Below are positions 1 through 8,192 of a stretch of 23,062 nucleotides of DNA, piece after piece. The stretch is from Wenzhouxiangella sp. (GTDB taxonomy: Bacteria; Pseudomonadota; Gammaproteobacteria; Xanthomonadales; Wenzhouxiangellaceae). The notes under the pieces were generated by a model that was given only the letters and a program-made list of their open reading frames with translations, searched no databases and was not told where the DNA came from. Position 1 is the stretch's first letter. Every line of letters begins with the position of its first letter. Position numbers and translations under genes: made by a program. The stretch lies in assembly GCA_007119095.1 (NCBI GenBank), contig SKQI01000280.1, forward strand, positions 1-23,062, read 5' to 3'.

Positions 1-1951
1 AGGCGCCATGGGCAAAGGGATTGTCAGCCAGGTCATGCGCATCGTCCAGCCGCCTGAGCGCCTGTTCGGCCAGGTCAAGCTGACCGGCACGAGTACGGAC
101 CTCGGCCAGCACCAGCGATGTTTCGATCAGGGGATCGATGGCGCCGATCTCACGATAGCGCTCGATGGCCTGCTCGAGGCGGGCAATGGCCGAGACCAGG
201 TCGCCTTCAAGCTTGTCGAGGACGCCGAGCCGGGCCTCTACCTCGGCCGCCTGCTGACTGCTAGTGGTTTCCTCCGACAAGTTCCTGGCGCGCTCCAGCA
301 GCTCGCGCGCCGAACTGTAGCGGCCGCTGTCGATATGCGCCGCGGCCAGGCTGGAGAGCACATAGGCCTCGTGCTGAGGCTGGGCCAGGGCGCGATAAAT
401 CAGCCGCGCCTCTTCCAGGTAGCGCTCGGCATCGGTGGGATTCATCCGCGATGCCTCGATGCCGGCCAGGTTGACCAGGCTTTGGGCGACGTGTTGGGGG
501 TTGCCGAGTTGTCGCCTGAGCTCCAGCGCCTGGCGGTGCCAGGTCTCGGCCTGATCACGGCGACCCTGGCGCCAGGCCTGGGCACCGAGCGAGTTGGCGA
601 CCAGGGCGCGACCGGGCTGGTAGGCAATCCGGTTGTAGTGGTTGAGCGCGGCCAGGAAATGCGTCTCGGCCTGATCGACTTGACCCAGGTTGGAACGGAC
701 GATGGCCAGGTTGAGATGGGCATTGCCCGTATCCAGCGGATGCCCGGCCTGCTCGCTGCCGGCAAGCATCCGTTCCAGTGCTTCTGCGGCCAGATCAAGC
801 TGACCCCGCCGCCAATGGTTGAGTGCGCGCTGGTTGGCAACCAGCCGGGTCAGTCGCAACGGTTGCTGGTCAATCAATGTCTCCAGTTCGTCCAGCAAGC
901 GATCGCTGGCGGCGACATCTCCAGTCTGCTGGCTGGTCACCGCCAGCTGGTAAATCGCCCAGGGGTGATCCGGCGCGCTGTCGACCACCAGGCGAAAGTA
1001 GTCATGCGCCCGCGCCGGCTCGCCGTCACCCAGCGCGGCCATGCCGCGGGCGAAGGTTTCCACCAGCCAGGCGTCGGCATCAGTCCATGCTTCATCGGCA
1101 GTCGTCGAGCGGCTGCCGACGAAACGACGAGCAGCACGCAAAACCAGGGCCATGGGCTCGGGGTCCACCAGGGTCAGGACATCCTGATGCCCATCCGGGC
1201 GATGGACGGTCAGCTCCAGGCGCCATTGACCATCATTCCTGATCAGGCGCCCATCGACCAGTGCTTCAGCCCCCAGCCTGGCGAGCAGCTCAGCCCTTTC
1301 AATCCCGTCCGCACCCTGGGCTGTCACCATCGAAGGCGGATAAACCACCAGCTGATCAGACCTGGCCAGCGCCACGGCCAGGAGTTCGGGCAAGGAACGC
1401 TGCAGCCAGCTCTGATCGGGGTCGACTTCCTCGGCCAACTCAAAGCTACTGGCCACGGCAATGCGTGCGATATCCGGCGCCTGGGCCGGGGTGGAAAAAT
1501 ACAGCGTCACCGACAAGATCAGCGCCAGCGCACATAGGGCAAGCCCGAATGCCCAGACCGTGGTTGTTGCAGGTTGCTCTGTCGGCAAAGCCGCCCCGAC
1601 CGACACCGAACTCGACCGATCAGGTTCAGGTCGAGCGTCTTCGAGCGGCGCCACGAAGCGGTAGCCATAGCCGCGCACGGTAGCGATCACGCGCTGCTTA
1701 TCGCCGTCATCATCCAGCGCCTTGCGGGCTTTACGCACGGTCTGCGAGATCACGGTATCGGAGATGACCCGATCGGCCCAAACCTGCTCGGCAATCTCAT
1801 CGCGGGATACCGCTCGATCAGCGTGGTCTAGCAGGTAGTGAATCAGTTCAAGACTCTTGGGCTCAACCGGCAACTCCTCACCGGCGCGCAACAGCCGCCG
1901 GCCGGGCCAGTCGAGCTCGAATAGACCAAATCGGTACCGTTGCTCGCCCAT
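1..1951 (-). CDS. CadC-type winged-helix regulator with TPR repeats (C-terminus beyond window)
   Basis: The reading frame is open from an ATG at 1951 to the window edge (650 codons), so the C-terminus is missing. Residues about 8-100 form an OmpR/PhoB-type winged-helix DNA-binding domain, with FGLFELD near the start, a recognition region around VISDTVISQTVRKARKAL, and the terminal wing GYGYRFV. A hydrophobic segment at about 131-153 (WAFGLALCALALILSVTLYF) is a single membrane span. The rest is a helical, Ala/Leu/Arg-rich region with TPR-style units such as NLAIVRSNLGQVDQAETHF and SLVNLAGIEASRMNPTDAER. This is the ToxR/CadC architecture: a cytoplasmic DNA-binding head and a periplasmic or membrane-anchored sensor, here with TPRs. 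It diverges from the blaI-like gene. The regulated genes cannot be told from the sequence. Long plus-strand open frames across this region are GC-rich shadows. Confidence 0.88.
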   Translation of the reverse strand, partial: MGEQRYRFGLFELDWPGRRLLRAGEELPVEPKSLELIHYLLDHADRAVSRDEIAEQVWADRVISDTVISQTVRKARKALDDDGDKQRVIATVRGYGYRFVAPLEDARPEPDRSSSVSVGAALPTEQPATTTVWAFGLALCALALILSVTLYFSTPAQAPDIARIAVASSFELAEEVDPDQSWLQRSLPELLAVALARSDQLVVYPPSMVTAQGADGIERAELLARLGAEALVDGRLIRNDGQWRLELTVHRPDGHQDVLTLVDPEPMALVLRAARRFVGSRSTTADEAWTDADAWLVETFARGMAALGDGEPARAHDYFRLVVDSAPDHPWAIYQLAVTSQQTGDVAASDRLLDELETLIDQQPLRLTRLVANQRALNHWRRGQLDLAAEALERMLAGSEQAGHPLDTGNAHLNLAIVRSNLGQVDQAETHFLAALNHYNRIAYQPGRALVANSLGAQAWRQGRRDQAETWHRQALELRRQLGNPQHVAQSLVNLAGIEASRMNPTDAERYLEEARLIYRALAQPQHEAYVLSSLAAAHIDSGRYSSARELLERARNLSEETTSSQQAAEVEARLGVLDKLEGDLVSAIARLEQAIERYREIGAIDPLIETSLVLAEVRTRAGQLDLAEQALRRLDDAHDLADNPFAHGA

Positions 1952-1997
1952 CGCCAGAACCTACCGTCTCCGAATAACCTTGAATCTGCCGATGACC

Positions 1998-2006
1998 AGC
2001 ATACCA
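1998..2006 (-). promoter_or_regulatory. Possible extended -10 promoter element for the CadC-type gene
   Basis: Read on the minus strand, this is TGGTATGCT, an extended -10 (TGn) followed by TATGCT, about 47 bases before the ATG. No good -35 is present 17 bases upstream (TGTCAA), so the extended TG would have to compensate. Inspection only. Confidence 0.3.
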
Positions 2007-2020
2007 ACACTCCCAGGGCC

Positions 2021-2050
2021 TTGACACCCCCGGGAACAAGCTGCTAATTT
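2021..2050 (+). promoter_or_regulatory. Sigma-70 type promoter for the blaI-like/M56 operon
   Basis: A perfect TTGACA (2021-2026) is followed after 18 bases by TAATTT (2045-2050). This predicts a start of transcription near 2057 and a leader of about 50 bases before the ATG at 2106. The predicted start lies against the palindrome at 2059-2072. Confidence 0.6.
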
Positions 2051-2058
2051 CATCATCT

Positions 2059-2072
2059 ACGAAATATTTCGT
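2059..2072. promoter_or_regulatory. Candidate BlaI-type operator palindrome
   Basis: ACGAAATATTTCGT is a perfect 14-bp palindrome immediately downstream of the -10 box and over the predicted transcription start of the blaI-like gene. BlaI/MecI/CopY repressors bind as dimers to short palindromes in their own promoters and autorepress, so both position and symmetry fit. The exact sequence differs from the staphylococcal TACA/TGTA operators. The assignment to this repressor is inferred from location. Confidence 0.6.
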
Positions 2073-2105
2073 TGCTATCGCGCCACGCGAATCCAGGAGT
2101 CTTCA

Positions 2106-2510
2106 ATGAGCAAGTTACCTGCTCCCACGCCATCGGAACTGAAAATCCTGCAATGCTTGTGGCATTCCGGCCCGGCTACTGTTCGAGCAGTCCATGAGCA
2201 ACTCAACGCCGATGGTTCACTCAGCTACACCACAACGCTGAAGCAAATGCAGATCATGCATGGAAAAGGGTTGGTAAAACGCGATGACTCGCAGCGGGCG
2301 CACGTTTTTCGAGCAGCGACTGGTGAAGCAGAAACTCAACAGGCCATGCTCAACGACTTCATGAGTCGCGTCTACGAAGGGTCGGCATCTCGCCTGGTCA
2401 TGCAGGCGCTGGGCATTTCTCGCCCTGCCAGTGCCTCCGAACTTGAAGAAATTGATCGATTGGTCAAAAAACTGCGGGCTGATACCCAAGACAAGAACAG
2501 CGCAAGCTGA
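2106..2510 (+). CDS. BlaI/MecI/CopY family transcriptional repressor
   Basis: A 134-residue winged-helix repressor, the usual length for this family. The N-terminus (PTPSELKILQCLWHSGPATV) matches the family pattern of 'E..IL..LW..GPATV'. It is followed by the recognition-helix region LSYTTTLKQMQIMHGKGLV and the wing with KRDDSQRAHVFRA. The C-terminal helices (about 75-134) would form the dimer interface, which in BlaI and MecI is the target of proteolytic inactivation. An AGGAG ribosome site (2095-2099) lies 6 bases before the ATG. The gene is followed after 17 bases by an M56 peptidase gene, the same pairing as blaI-blaR1 and mecI-mecR1. The probable operator is at 2059-2072. The regulated function is probably envelope-related, but no beta-lactamase gene is present here. 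Confidence 0.92.
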   Translation: MSKLPAPTPSELKILQCLWHSGPATVRAVHEQLNADGSLSYTTTLKQMQIMHGKGLVKRDDSQRAHVFRAATGEAETQQAMLNDFMSRVYEGSASRLVMQALGISRPASASELEEIDRLVKKLRADTQDKNSAS

Positions 2511-2527
2511 TCGCGCAAGGCTGGCAC

Positions 2528-4324
2528 ATGATGAATCTAATTGAGCAAGATCTTGTCTATTTCCTGGGGCTGACCCTGCTGCATTTCCTCTGGCAGGGTG
2601 TGCTGGTTGGTCTGGTTTACGGCCTGATTCTGCTGCTCTGGCGTCCGGTCAGTGCCAATGCCCGATATAACCTCGCCGTAGCCACCCTGCTCAGCCTGGC
2701 CGCGCTGCCGGCGCTTACGCTTGGCTGGCTGCTACAACAAGCCCAGGCTGGCCTGGCGGGAGTACCCGGCCTGGAGGCATCAGCCACGGCGCTGATCGTG
2801 AGTGACCCCGGGGGAAGCGCGGTTTCGGAGCCAATGCTCTGGATCGTGGCCGCCTGGCTGGCTGGCGTTGTTGTGCTCAGCATTCGTCTTGCCATTGGCT
2901 GGCACTTCGTTCTGCGCTTGCGTCATTCCGCGGACCATTCAGCCACGACAGCCCTGGTCACGGTGGTGGAGTCCATCCGTAGTCGTCTGGCGATCGGCCG
3001 ACAAGTCATGCTGGCGGCCTCCGACAAGGTTCGCGCGCCGCTGGTCATTGGGTACCTGAAACCCTTGATTCTATTTCCGCCGGCGATGCTCAACCGCCTG
3101 TCGCTGGATCAGATCGAGATGATCCTGGCCCACGAGATGGCGCATATCCGTCGCCATGACCACCTCGTCAACCTGTTCCAGACCGTGGTTGAGACCCTGC
3201 TGTTCTATCATCCGGTTGTCGCCTGGGTTTCTCGCCACATTCGCATCGAGCGCGAAAATGCCTGCGATGACCTGGCCGTCGACATCACCGGCAATCGGCT
3301 GGGTTATGTCGAGATGCTGGCCACGCTGGAACAGATGCGGTACCCACTGCCGCGTCTGGCCTTGAGCATCCAGGATGGCCAGATACTTGGGCGTGTGCGG
3401 CGTCTGGTCGAACCCAGGCAGGCCGCTAGACAACGCGGTCTGACATTGCCTGCGGTTGCGGTGATCATCCTTGTAGCGAGCACCACGGCGTTTTATCTGG
3501 TGCCCGAAAACGAAACGAATGGGGCGGAGCCAGCCGGACCCGTCGACCCCAGCACATCCGTTGAAAATCGTGGTGATCGTGACATCGCTCCGTCCTTGAG
3601 CAGCCCGGCGCCATCAATCGATGACCCGCTGGGATGGGACTTTCCCGATCCACTACCAGCACCCGAACCCGACACCGCGCTTTCCTTCAACGCTGCGGCA
3701 GCAATCTCCACGGACCCGTTGGCTGACAATAGCGGTGACAATAGCGCCGACCCTGCCAGCGAAATCGCGCCGTCCCCGGAAAGCAACCCTTTGCCTGCAA
3801 CCGCAGCCGCGACCTCGACCAGCGCCGAACCGGACAGCGCCAATGCTGCTATAGAAGAGACCGAGACGAGCGAGTCTGTCGCTGCCATTCAGACCGAGCC
3901 TCTCACTGACTCAGCGTCAACCACCGAGCCGCTTCAGCTTGCTGCTCTGCCGACCCGGGCACGGCCACAACCAGAACCACCCTCGCTGACCGAAATCGAG
4001 CTTCCCCCGATCACTGGTGGCGAACTGATCAATCGGGTCGAACCCCGGTTTCCGACGCGAGCCCGTCAGCGCCGGGCCAGCGGCCTGGTCGAGCTCGAGT
4101 TCACCGTAACGCCGGATGGACGAACCCGCGATATCCAGGTCATTGAAAATGCGCAGGACCGGTTCGGCTTTGCCCACGCGGCCAGAGAAGCCGTCAACCA
4201 ATGGCAATTTGAACCCTTCCGCCAGGGCGATGAACGCCTGGCCCGTCGCGTCCGGGTAGAGATCGAATTCGATCCGGATGAAGGTTGCCTGGACGTGCTC
4301 GGTTCCAGAATTCCGCGCTGCTGA
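2528..4324 (+). CDS. M56 (BlaR1-like) membrane metallopeptidase with C-terminal TonB domain
   Basis: The protein has 598 residues. Hydrophobic spans lie at about 12-37, 49-69, 103-125 and 305-325. Between the third and fourth spans lies the gluzincin-like site HEMAH (202-206), with a probable third zinc ligand in EREN-ACDD (E243), as in BlaR1/MecR1 M56 peptidases. After the last span comes a low-complexity Ala/Pro/Ser/Glu/Asp linker (about 327-490), then a TonB C-terminal domain (about 503-586: VEPRFPTRARQRRASG, VTPDGRTRDIQV, AVNQWQFEPF). There is no penicillin-binding sensor domain, unlike classical BlaR1. It probably cleaves or signals to the BlaI-like repressor encoded just upstream. The TonB part would reach into the periplasm, perhaps to contact outer-membrane receptors or to sense. 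Two ATGs (2528, 2531) could serve as start, with AAGG at 2517-2520. Confidence 0.9.
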   Translation: MMNLIEQDLVYFLGLTLLHFLWQGVLVGLVYGLILLLWRPVSANARYNLAVATLLSLAALPALTLGWLLQQAQAGLAGVPGLEASATALIVSDPGGSAVSEPMLWIVAAWLAGVVVLSIRLAIGWHFVLRLRHSADHSATTALVTVVESIRSRLAIGRQVMLAASDKVRAPLVIGYLKPLILFPPAMLNRLSLDQIEMILAHEMAHIRRHDHLVNLFQTVVETLLFYHPVVAWVSRHIRIERENACDDLAVDITGNRLGYVEMLATLEQMRYPLPRLALSIQDGQILGRVRRLVEPRQAARQRGLTLPAVAVIILVASTTAFYLVPENETNGAEPAGPVDPSTSVENRGDRDIAPSLSSPAPSIDDPLGWDFPDPLPAPEPDTALSFNAAAAISTDPLADNSGDNSADPASEIAPSPESNPLPATAAATSTSAEPDSANAAIEETETSESVAAIQTEPLTDSASTTEPLQLAALPTRARPQPEPPSLTEIELPPITGGELINRVEPRFPTRARQRRASGLVELEFTVTPDGRTRDIQVIENAQDRFGFAHAAREAVNQWQFEPFRQGDERLARRVRVEIEFDPDEGCLDVLGSRIPRC

Positions 4325-4369
4325 TCGAAAACAACCATCGATTGGGGTCAGGTTGGAGTCAGATCAGGC

Positions 4370-5206
4370 TCAGGGCATGATGGTAGCCAATGCGCCGCGA
4401 TGGACTTCGGGGTTGTAGTACCTCGTCTTGATACCGCTGGCCTTGAATTGATCCGGATTGGCCGGTTGCAACATACCGTTCTTGCAGGCCTGGGTAGCAG
4501 ACCACCAGCCTGAGGGATAACAGGGCTGGGGAAAACCCAGGGTCTTGATGTCACTGAATCCGGCGCGCTGCATGTTGTCCCGAATGCCGGCAATCAGGTG
4601 CTGGTGCAGCAACGGCGATTCACTCTGCTGAACCAGGATGCCGCCATCGGCCAGGGCGCGATAACAGTCGGCGACAAACTCAGGGCCGAACAAGCCCTCT
4701 GCCGGGCCAATGGGATCGGTCGAGTCCACAATGATCACATCCAGCGACGCTGGCTCGGCCTGGCGTATATGGGCCAGGCCATCATCGAACAACAGTTCGG
4801 CACGCGGATCGCTATTGCTTTCGCAAAGCTCCGGAAAGTGCTTTTCAGCCAGGCGAGTGACCTGCTCGTCAATCTCGACCTGGGTGCAGCGTTCAACGTT
4901 TTGATGCCGCAACACCTCCCGGAGCGTGCCGCAGTCGCCGCCGCCGATCACCAGCACCCGTCGAGGGGCGGGATGGCTGAACAAGGTCGGGTGCGACATC
5001 ATTTCGTGGTAGAGAAAGTTATCCCGCGAAGTCAGCATCACAAAGCCGTCGATGACCATCAACTTGCCCCAGTGGGTTGTCTGATAGACGTCAATGGTCT
5101 GAAAGTCTGTTTTTTCATGAGCCAGGTGCGACTCGATAGACCAGGACACACCGTATCCGGCTTCCTTGCATACCTCGGTAAACCATTTCTGATTCGTGGG
5201 CAACAT
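4370..5206 (-). CDS. speE: Spermidine synthase (polyamine aminopropyltransferase)
   Basis: This enzyme transfers the aminopropyl group of decarboxylated S-adenosylmethionine to putrescine, giving spermidine, in the cytosol. The start at 5206 gives 278 residues, normal for SpeE (MLPTNQKWFTEV...). The open frame continues upstream to 5320 but that extension does not resemble the family. Visible signatures are QTTHWGKLMVIDG, the substrate motif YHEMMSHP (about 66-73), the nucleotide-binding GGGDCGTLRE (about 88-97), and VDSTDPIGPAEGLF with the catalytic aspartate at about 160. SESPL and QPCYPSGWW follow. The gene diverges from arginine decarboxylase, with 112 bases between. It meets the M56 gene tail to tail, 45 bases apart, with no clear intrinsic terminator between them. 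No AdoMet decarboxylase gene (speD) is in the window. Confidence 0.95.
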   Translation of the reverse strand: MLPTNQKWFTEVCKEAGYGVSWSIESHLAHEKTDFQTIDVYQTTHWGKLMVIDGFVMLTSRDNFLYHEMMSHPTLFSHPAPRRVLVIGGGDCGTLREVLRHQNVERCTQVEIDEQVTRLAEKHFPELCESNSDPRAELLFDDGLAHIRQAEPASLDVIIVDSTDPIGPAEGLFGPEFVADCYRALADGGILVQQSESPLLHQHLIAGIRDNMQRAGFSDIKTLGFPQPCYPSGWWSATQACKNGMLQPANPDQFKASGIKTRYYNPEVHRGALATIMP

Positions 5207-5283
5207 GACTGACACCTGCGTTGAATTTTGATCCACATGGTACCGAAAAGCCTGCCCCGACAGTGACCAGCCTTGGCCGCGGT

Positions 5284-5289
5284 TACAAT
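5284..5289 (+). promoter_or_regulatory. Possible -10 box for speA
   Basis: TACAAT lies 29 bases before the speA ATG, inside the 112-base speE-speA divergent gap. No convincing -35 is seen 16-18 bases upstream (CAGTGA). Weak call. Confidence 0.25.
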
Positions 5290-5318
5290 CGCGACCTAAC
5301 ATCTCGCAATTGTCGCCC

Positions 5319-7202
5319 ATGACCGAACAGACGCTTACCCAGGCACGCCGACGCTATGCCATCGACCGCTGGTCGGAAGGCTACTTCGACATTGATGAGC
5401 AGGGACAGCTTGGCGTCAGACCCGGCGGCCCCGGACAGCCCTTCGCCGCGCTCGACGACATTGTTGCCCAGGCCCGGAAGGAAGGCCTGCGGCTACCCAT
5501 GCTGCTGCGGTTTCCGCAAATTCTTGAAAACCGTGCCCGCCAGCTGATCACCGCTTTCAATGATGCCATTGAACAGGTTCAATACCAGGGCAGCTACACC
5601 GCCGTTTACCCGATCAAGGTCAACCAGCAATCCAGCGTCGTCAAAACGCTGGCCGCCGTTGACGGGCTTGGACTGGAAGTGGGCAGCAAGCCGGAGCTGA
5701 TCACCGCCCTGGCCGTCGGTCGGCCGGGCACCACCATCATCTGCAACGGCTACAAGGATGCCGGTTACATCCGCCTGGCCTTGAGCGGTCTGAAGCTCGG
5801 CCTGAAACCGATCCTGGTCATCGAGAAACCCGGCGAATGGCCGCTGATTGAACGCGAGGCACGACGCCTGAACGTCGAACCGATGGTCGGCGTGCGTCTG
5901 CGACTTTCTTCCCTCGGCGTCGGCAACTGGCAAAACACCGGAGGCGAGCGAGCCAAGTTCGGGCTGGCGGCCAGCCAGGTACTGGATCTGATCGACGCCA
6001 TGGGCCAGGCCGGCTGCCTGGAATGGCTTGGCCTGCTGCATTTTCACATGGGCTCACAGCTATCCAACCTGCGTGATATCCAGCGCGGCGTGCGGGAAGC
6101 TGGCCGCTATCTGACCGGGCTGGTCGAAAGCGGCGTCCAGGTTCGCTACCTGGACATCGGCGGTGGCCTGGGGGTGGATTACGAAGGCGGTGGTACGCGC
6201 AGTTTCTGCTCGATGAACTACTCCCTGGCCCAGTATGCCCATGCCATCGTCACCGGCATCGCCGAGCTCTGCCGCGAGCGTGAGCTGGACATGCCAGACC
6301 TGATTTCAGAGTCCGGCCGCGCTCTGACCGCGCACCACGCCGCGTTGATCACCAATGTCACCGCCACCGAGCGGCTGCCGCGTCAGATCGGCACGGTCAG
6401 CGACCAGGATCACAGCCTGATCCGCGGCCTGGCCGAGGTCCACGAGCTGGCCGACTCGCGCGAGCCTGAAGAGACTTTTCTCGAGGCGGAACATCTGCTT
6501 GAGGACGGTCGCAACCTGTTCCTGTACGGGGACCTGAGCCTGGCGGACCGTGCCCGGCTGGAGCCGATGTATTACGCCATTCTCGAGCGCATTGTCGGTC
6601 AGCTCGATGCCGAGCACCGTCGCCACCGCGAGCTTAGCGAACGAATTCGCTATCAGCTCTCCGACAAGTATTTCATCAACCTGTCGATCTTTCAGTCGCT
6701 GCCGGACATCTGGGCCATTGACCAGGTGTTTCCGATCGTGCCACTGGCGCGCCTGCTGGAAACGCCGAACAAGCGTGCGGTGCTTGAAGACCTGACCTGC
6801 GACTCGGACGGACGGATCGATCAATACGTTGATCGCGGCCTGCTCGAACCGACCCTGCCGGTTCATGCCATCGACCCGGACGAAACCTATCTGCTCGGCA
6901 TTTTCATGGCCGGCGCCTACCAGGAGACCCTGGGCGACATTCACAACCTGTTCGGGGATACCGACAGTGTTGATGTCTGGTTGACCGAGTCCGGGGTTCG
7001 GCTCGACAACGCCCGCGGTGGCGACACCGCCGACATGCTGCTGGAACTGGTCGGCTACTCCCCGCGCGCGCTGATGACCGCTTGCCGGGCACGCGTCGCA
7101 GCAGCCGGGCTTCCGGGCGAGGAAGCTGCCCAACTGGAGCGACTGCTGGCTGAAGGCCTGTCGGCCTATACCTACCTGGAAACGGAGAAACACGCACCAT
7201 GA
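5319..7202 (+). CDS. speA: Biosynthetic arginine decarboxylase (PLP-dependent)
   Basis: This enzyme decarboxylates arginine to agmatine, the first step of the arginine route to putrescine. The ATG at 5319 gives 627 residues, the usual SpeA length. A TTG three codons upstream is a less likely start, and no strong ribosome site precedes either. The fold III PLP enzyme signatures are clear: YPIKVNQQ with the PLP lysine at about residue 100, LHFHMGSQ (substrate and PLP contacts), DIGGGLGVDYEG (phosphate-binding glycines), SESGRALTAHHA, and the C-terminal region with LPVHAIDPDETYLLGIFMAG. It is divergent from speE, so the two genes supply precursor chemistry and spermidine synthesis. An agmatinase or agmatine deiminase would also be needed and is not in the window. 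Confidence 0.96.
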   Translation: MTEQTLTQARRRYAIDRWSEGYFDIDEQGQLGVRPGGPGQPFAALDDIVAQARKEGLRLPMLLRFPQILENRARQLITAFNDAIEQVQYQGSYTAVYPIKVNQQSSVVKTLAAVDGLGLEVGSKPELITALAVGRPGTTIICNGYKDAGYIRLALSGLKLGLKPILVIEKPGEWPLIEREARRLNVEPMVGVRLRLSSLGVGNWQNTGGERAKFGLAASQVLDLIDAMGQAGCLEWLGLLHFHMGSQLSNLRDIQRGVREAGRYLTGLVESGVQVRYLDIGGGLGVDYEGGGTRSFCSMNYSLAQYAHAIVTGIAELCRERELDMPDLISESGRALTAHHAALITNVTATERLPRQIGTVSDQDHSLIRGLAEVHELADSREPEETFLEAEHLLEDGRNLFLYGDLSLADRARLEPMYYAILERIVGQLDAEHRRHRELSERIRYQLSDKYFINLSIFQSLPDIWAIDQVFPIVPLARLLETPNKRAVLEDLTCDSDGRIDQYVDRGLLEPTLPVHAIDPDETYLLGIFMAGAYQETLGDIHNLFGDTDSVDVWLTESGVRLDNARGGDTADMLLELVGYSPRALMTACRARVAAAGLPGEEAAQLERLLAEGLSAYTYLETEKHAP

Positions 7203-8068
7203 AAATCGGATGGATCGGACTGGGTGCCATGGGCTGGCCGATGGCAGGCCACCTGCATCGCAAGCAGCTACTGACCGGCATCTGGAACCGCAGCCAGGAC
7301 AAGGCCAACGCTTTTGCCGAACAGCATGCCGATGTCCGAACAGCCAACAGTCCGGACGAACTGGCCGACTCGGTTGATGTCATTGCCACCTGCGTTTCGG
7401 CAGACGACGACCTGCACGCCGTCATCGAGGCGATGACCCCGTCGCTGAAGGCCGGGCACATCGTCGTTGACCATTCCACCGTCAGCCCCGCCACCGCGCG
7501 GACCGTGGCCCGGGCGCTGGAGAAACTGGAGGTGCCGTTTGTCGACGCACCGGTGACCGGCGGCGTCGAGGGTGCCATTCAAGGACGACTGGCAATCATG
7601 GCCGGTGGCCCGTGGGATGCGGCTCACCGGCTGGAGCCGCTTTTTTCAGCCTATGCCCGCGTTCATCATCACCTGGGCCCGAACGGCAGTGGCCAGGCTG
7701 CCAAGGCTGTCAACCAGCTGATGGTGGCCGGCATTGCAGAAGCCGTGTGCGAAGCGCTGGCCCTGATGGAAAACCTGGATCTGCCGCGCGAACCCATGCT
7801 GGAACTGCTCGGTGGCGGCGCGGCCGGCAACTGGTTTCTCGACAAGCGCGGTCGCAGCATGCTGGCCGATGAATTCGAAGTCGGCTTTGATCCGCGCCTG
7901 CTGTTGAAGGACCTGAAAATATGCCGGGCCCTGTGCGAGGAATCCGGTTTCCATTCAGCGGTGATTGACCAGGCCCTGGCCGATTACACCAGACTGCTTG
8001 AGCACGGCGAACCCGGTCGGGATATTTCCGCGTTGATTCGGCAAAAGCGTGATACCACCCCAAAATGA
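7199..8068 (+). CDS. NAD(P)-dependent beta-hydroxyacid dehydrogenase (3-hydroxyisobutyrate dehydrogenase family)
   Basis: A 289-residue protein of typical family length. An N-terminal Rossmann fold opens with KIGWIGLGAMGWPMAGHL (GxGxxG at 7-12). The family substrate signature FVDAPVTGGVEGA lies at about 114-126, and GSGQAAKAVNQL carries the catalytic lysine at about 169 and the adjacent Asn172. The C-terminal helical domain follows (about 165-289). Members oxidise 3-hydroxyisobutyrate, tartronate semialdehyde, glyoxylate or succinic semialdehyde analogues, and the true substrate cannot be read from sequence alone. The start codon overlaps the speA stop (ATGA), so translation is probably coupled. 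A role in semialdehyde disposal downstream of polyamine breakdown is possible but is only a neighbourhood inference. Confidence 0.88.
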   Translation: MKIGWIGLGAMGWPMAGHLHRKQLLTGIWNRSQDKANAFAEQHADVRTANSPDELADSVDVIATCVSADDDLHAVIEAMTPSLKAGHIVVDHSTVSPATARTVARALEKLEVPFVDAPVTGGVEGAIQGRLAIMAGGPWDAAHRLEPLFSAYARVHHHLGPNGSGQAAKAVNQLMVAGIAEAVCEALALMENLDLPREPMLELLGGGAAGNWFLDKRGRSMLADEFEVGFDPRLLLKDLKICRALCEESGFHSAVIDQALADYTRLLEHGEPGRDISALIRQKRDTTPK

Positions 8069-8130
8069 CCTGACTGCGCACCGGCCTGGCAGGTTACGGG
8101 AAGATTCGTCGTAATAGGCTTCAGGAGGCA

Positions 8131-8144
8131 CCCGATAGCTCGGG
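8131..8144. other. Small inverted repeat in the dehydrogenase-lipoprotein gap
   Basis: CCCGA-TAGC-TCGGG can form a 5-bp hairpin between the dehydrogenase stop (8068) and the lipoprotein start (8193). It has no T-run after it, so it is not an intrinsic terminator. Nothing else recognisable was seen in 8069-8192. Confidence 0.3.
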
Positions 8145-8192
8145 CCAATAACTTGAGCCGGGTGTCATGTCAGGCAAAAAGGGAACGTTTTC

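Noticed and set aside
8..1537. Open frame of 509 codons on the plus strand
   Set aside because: It lies opposite the CadC-type TPR gene, whose minus-strand frame shows clear winged-helix and TPR patterns. The plus product has no recognisable domain and is a GC-rich codon-position shadow.
4325..4369. Possible terminator between the M56 and speE genes
   Set aside because: No stable hairpin with a T-run is visible on either strand.
5207..5320. N-terminal extension of the spermidine synthase frame
   Set aside because: It runs through the divergent intergenic region and is not SpeE-like. The ATG at 5206 gives the normal length.
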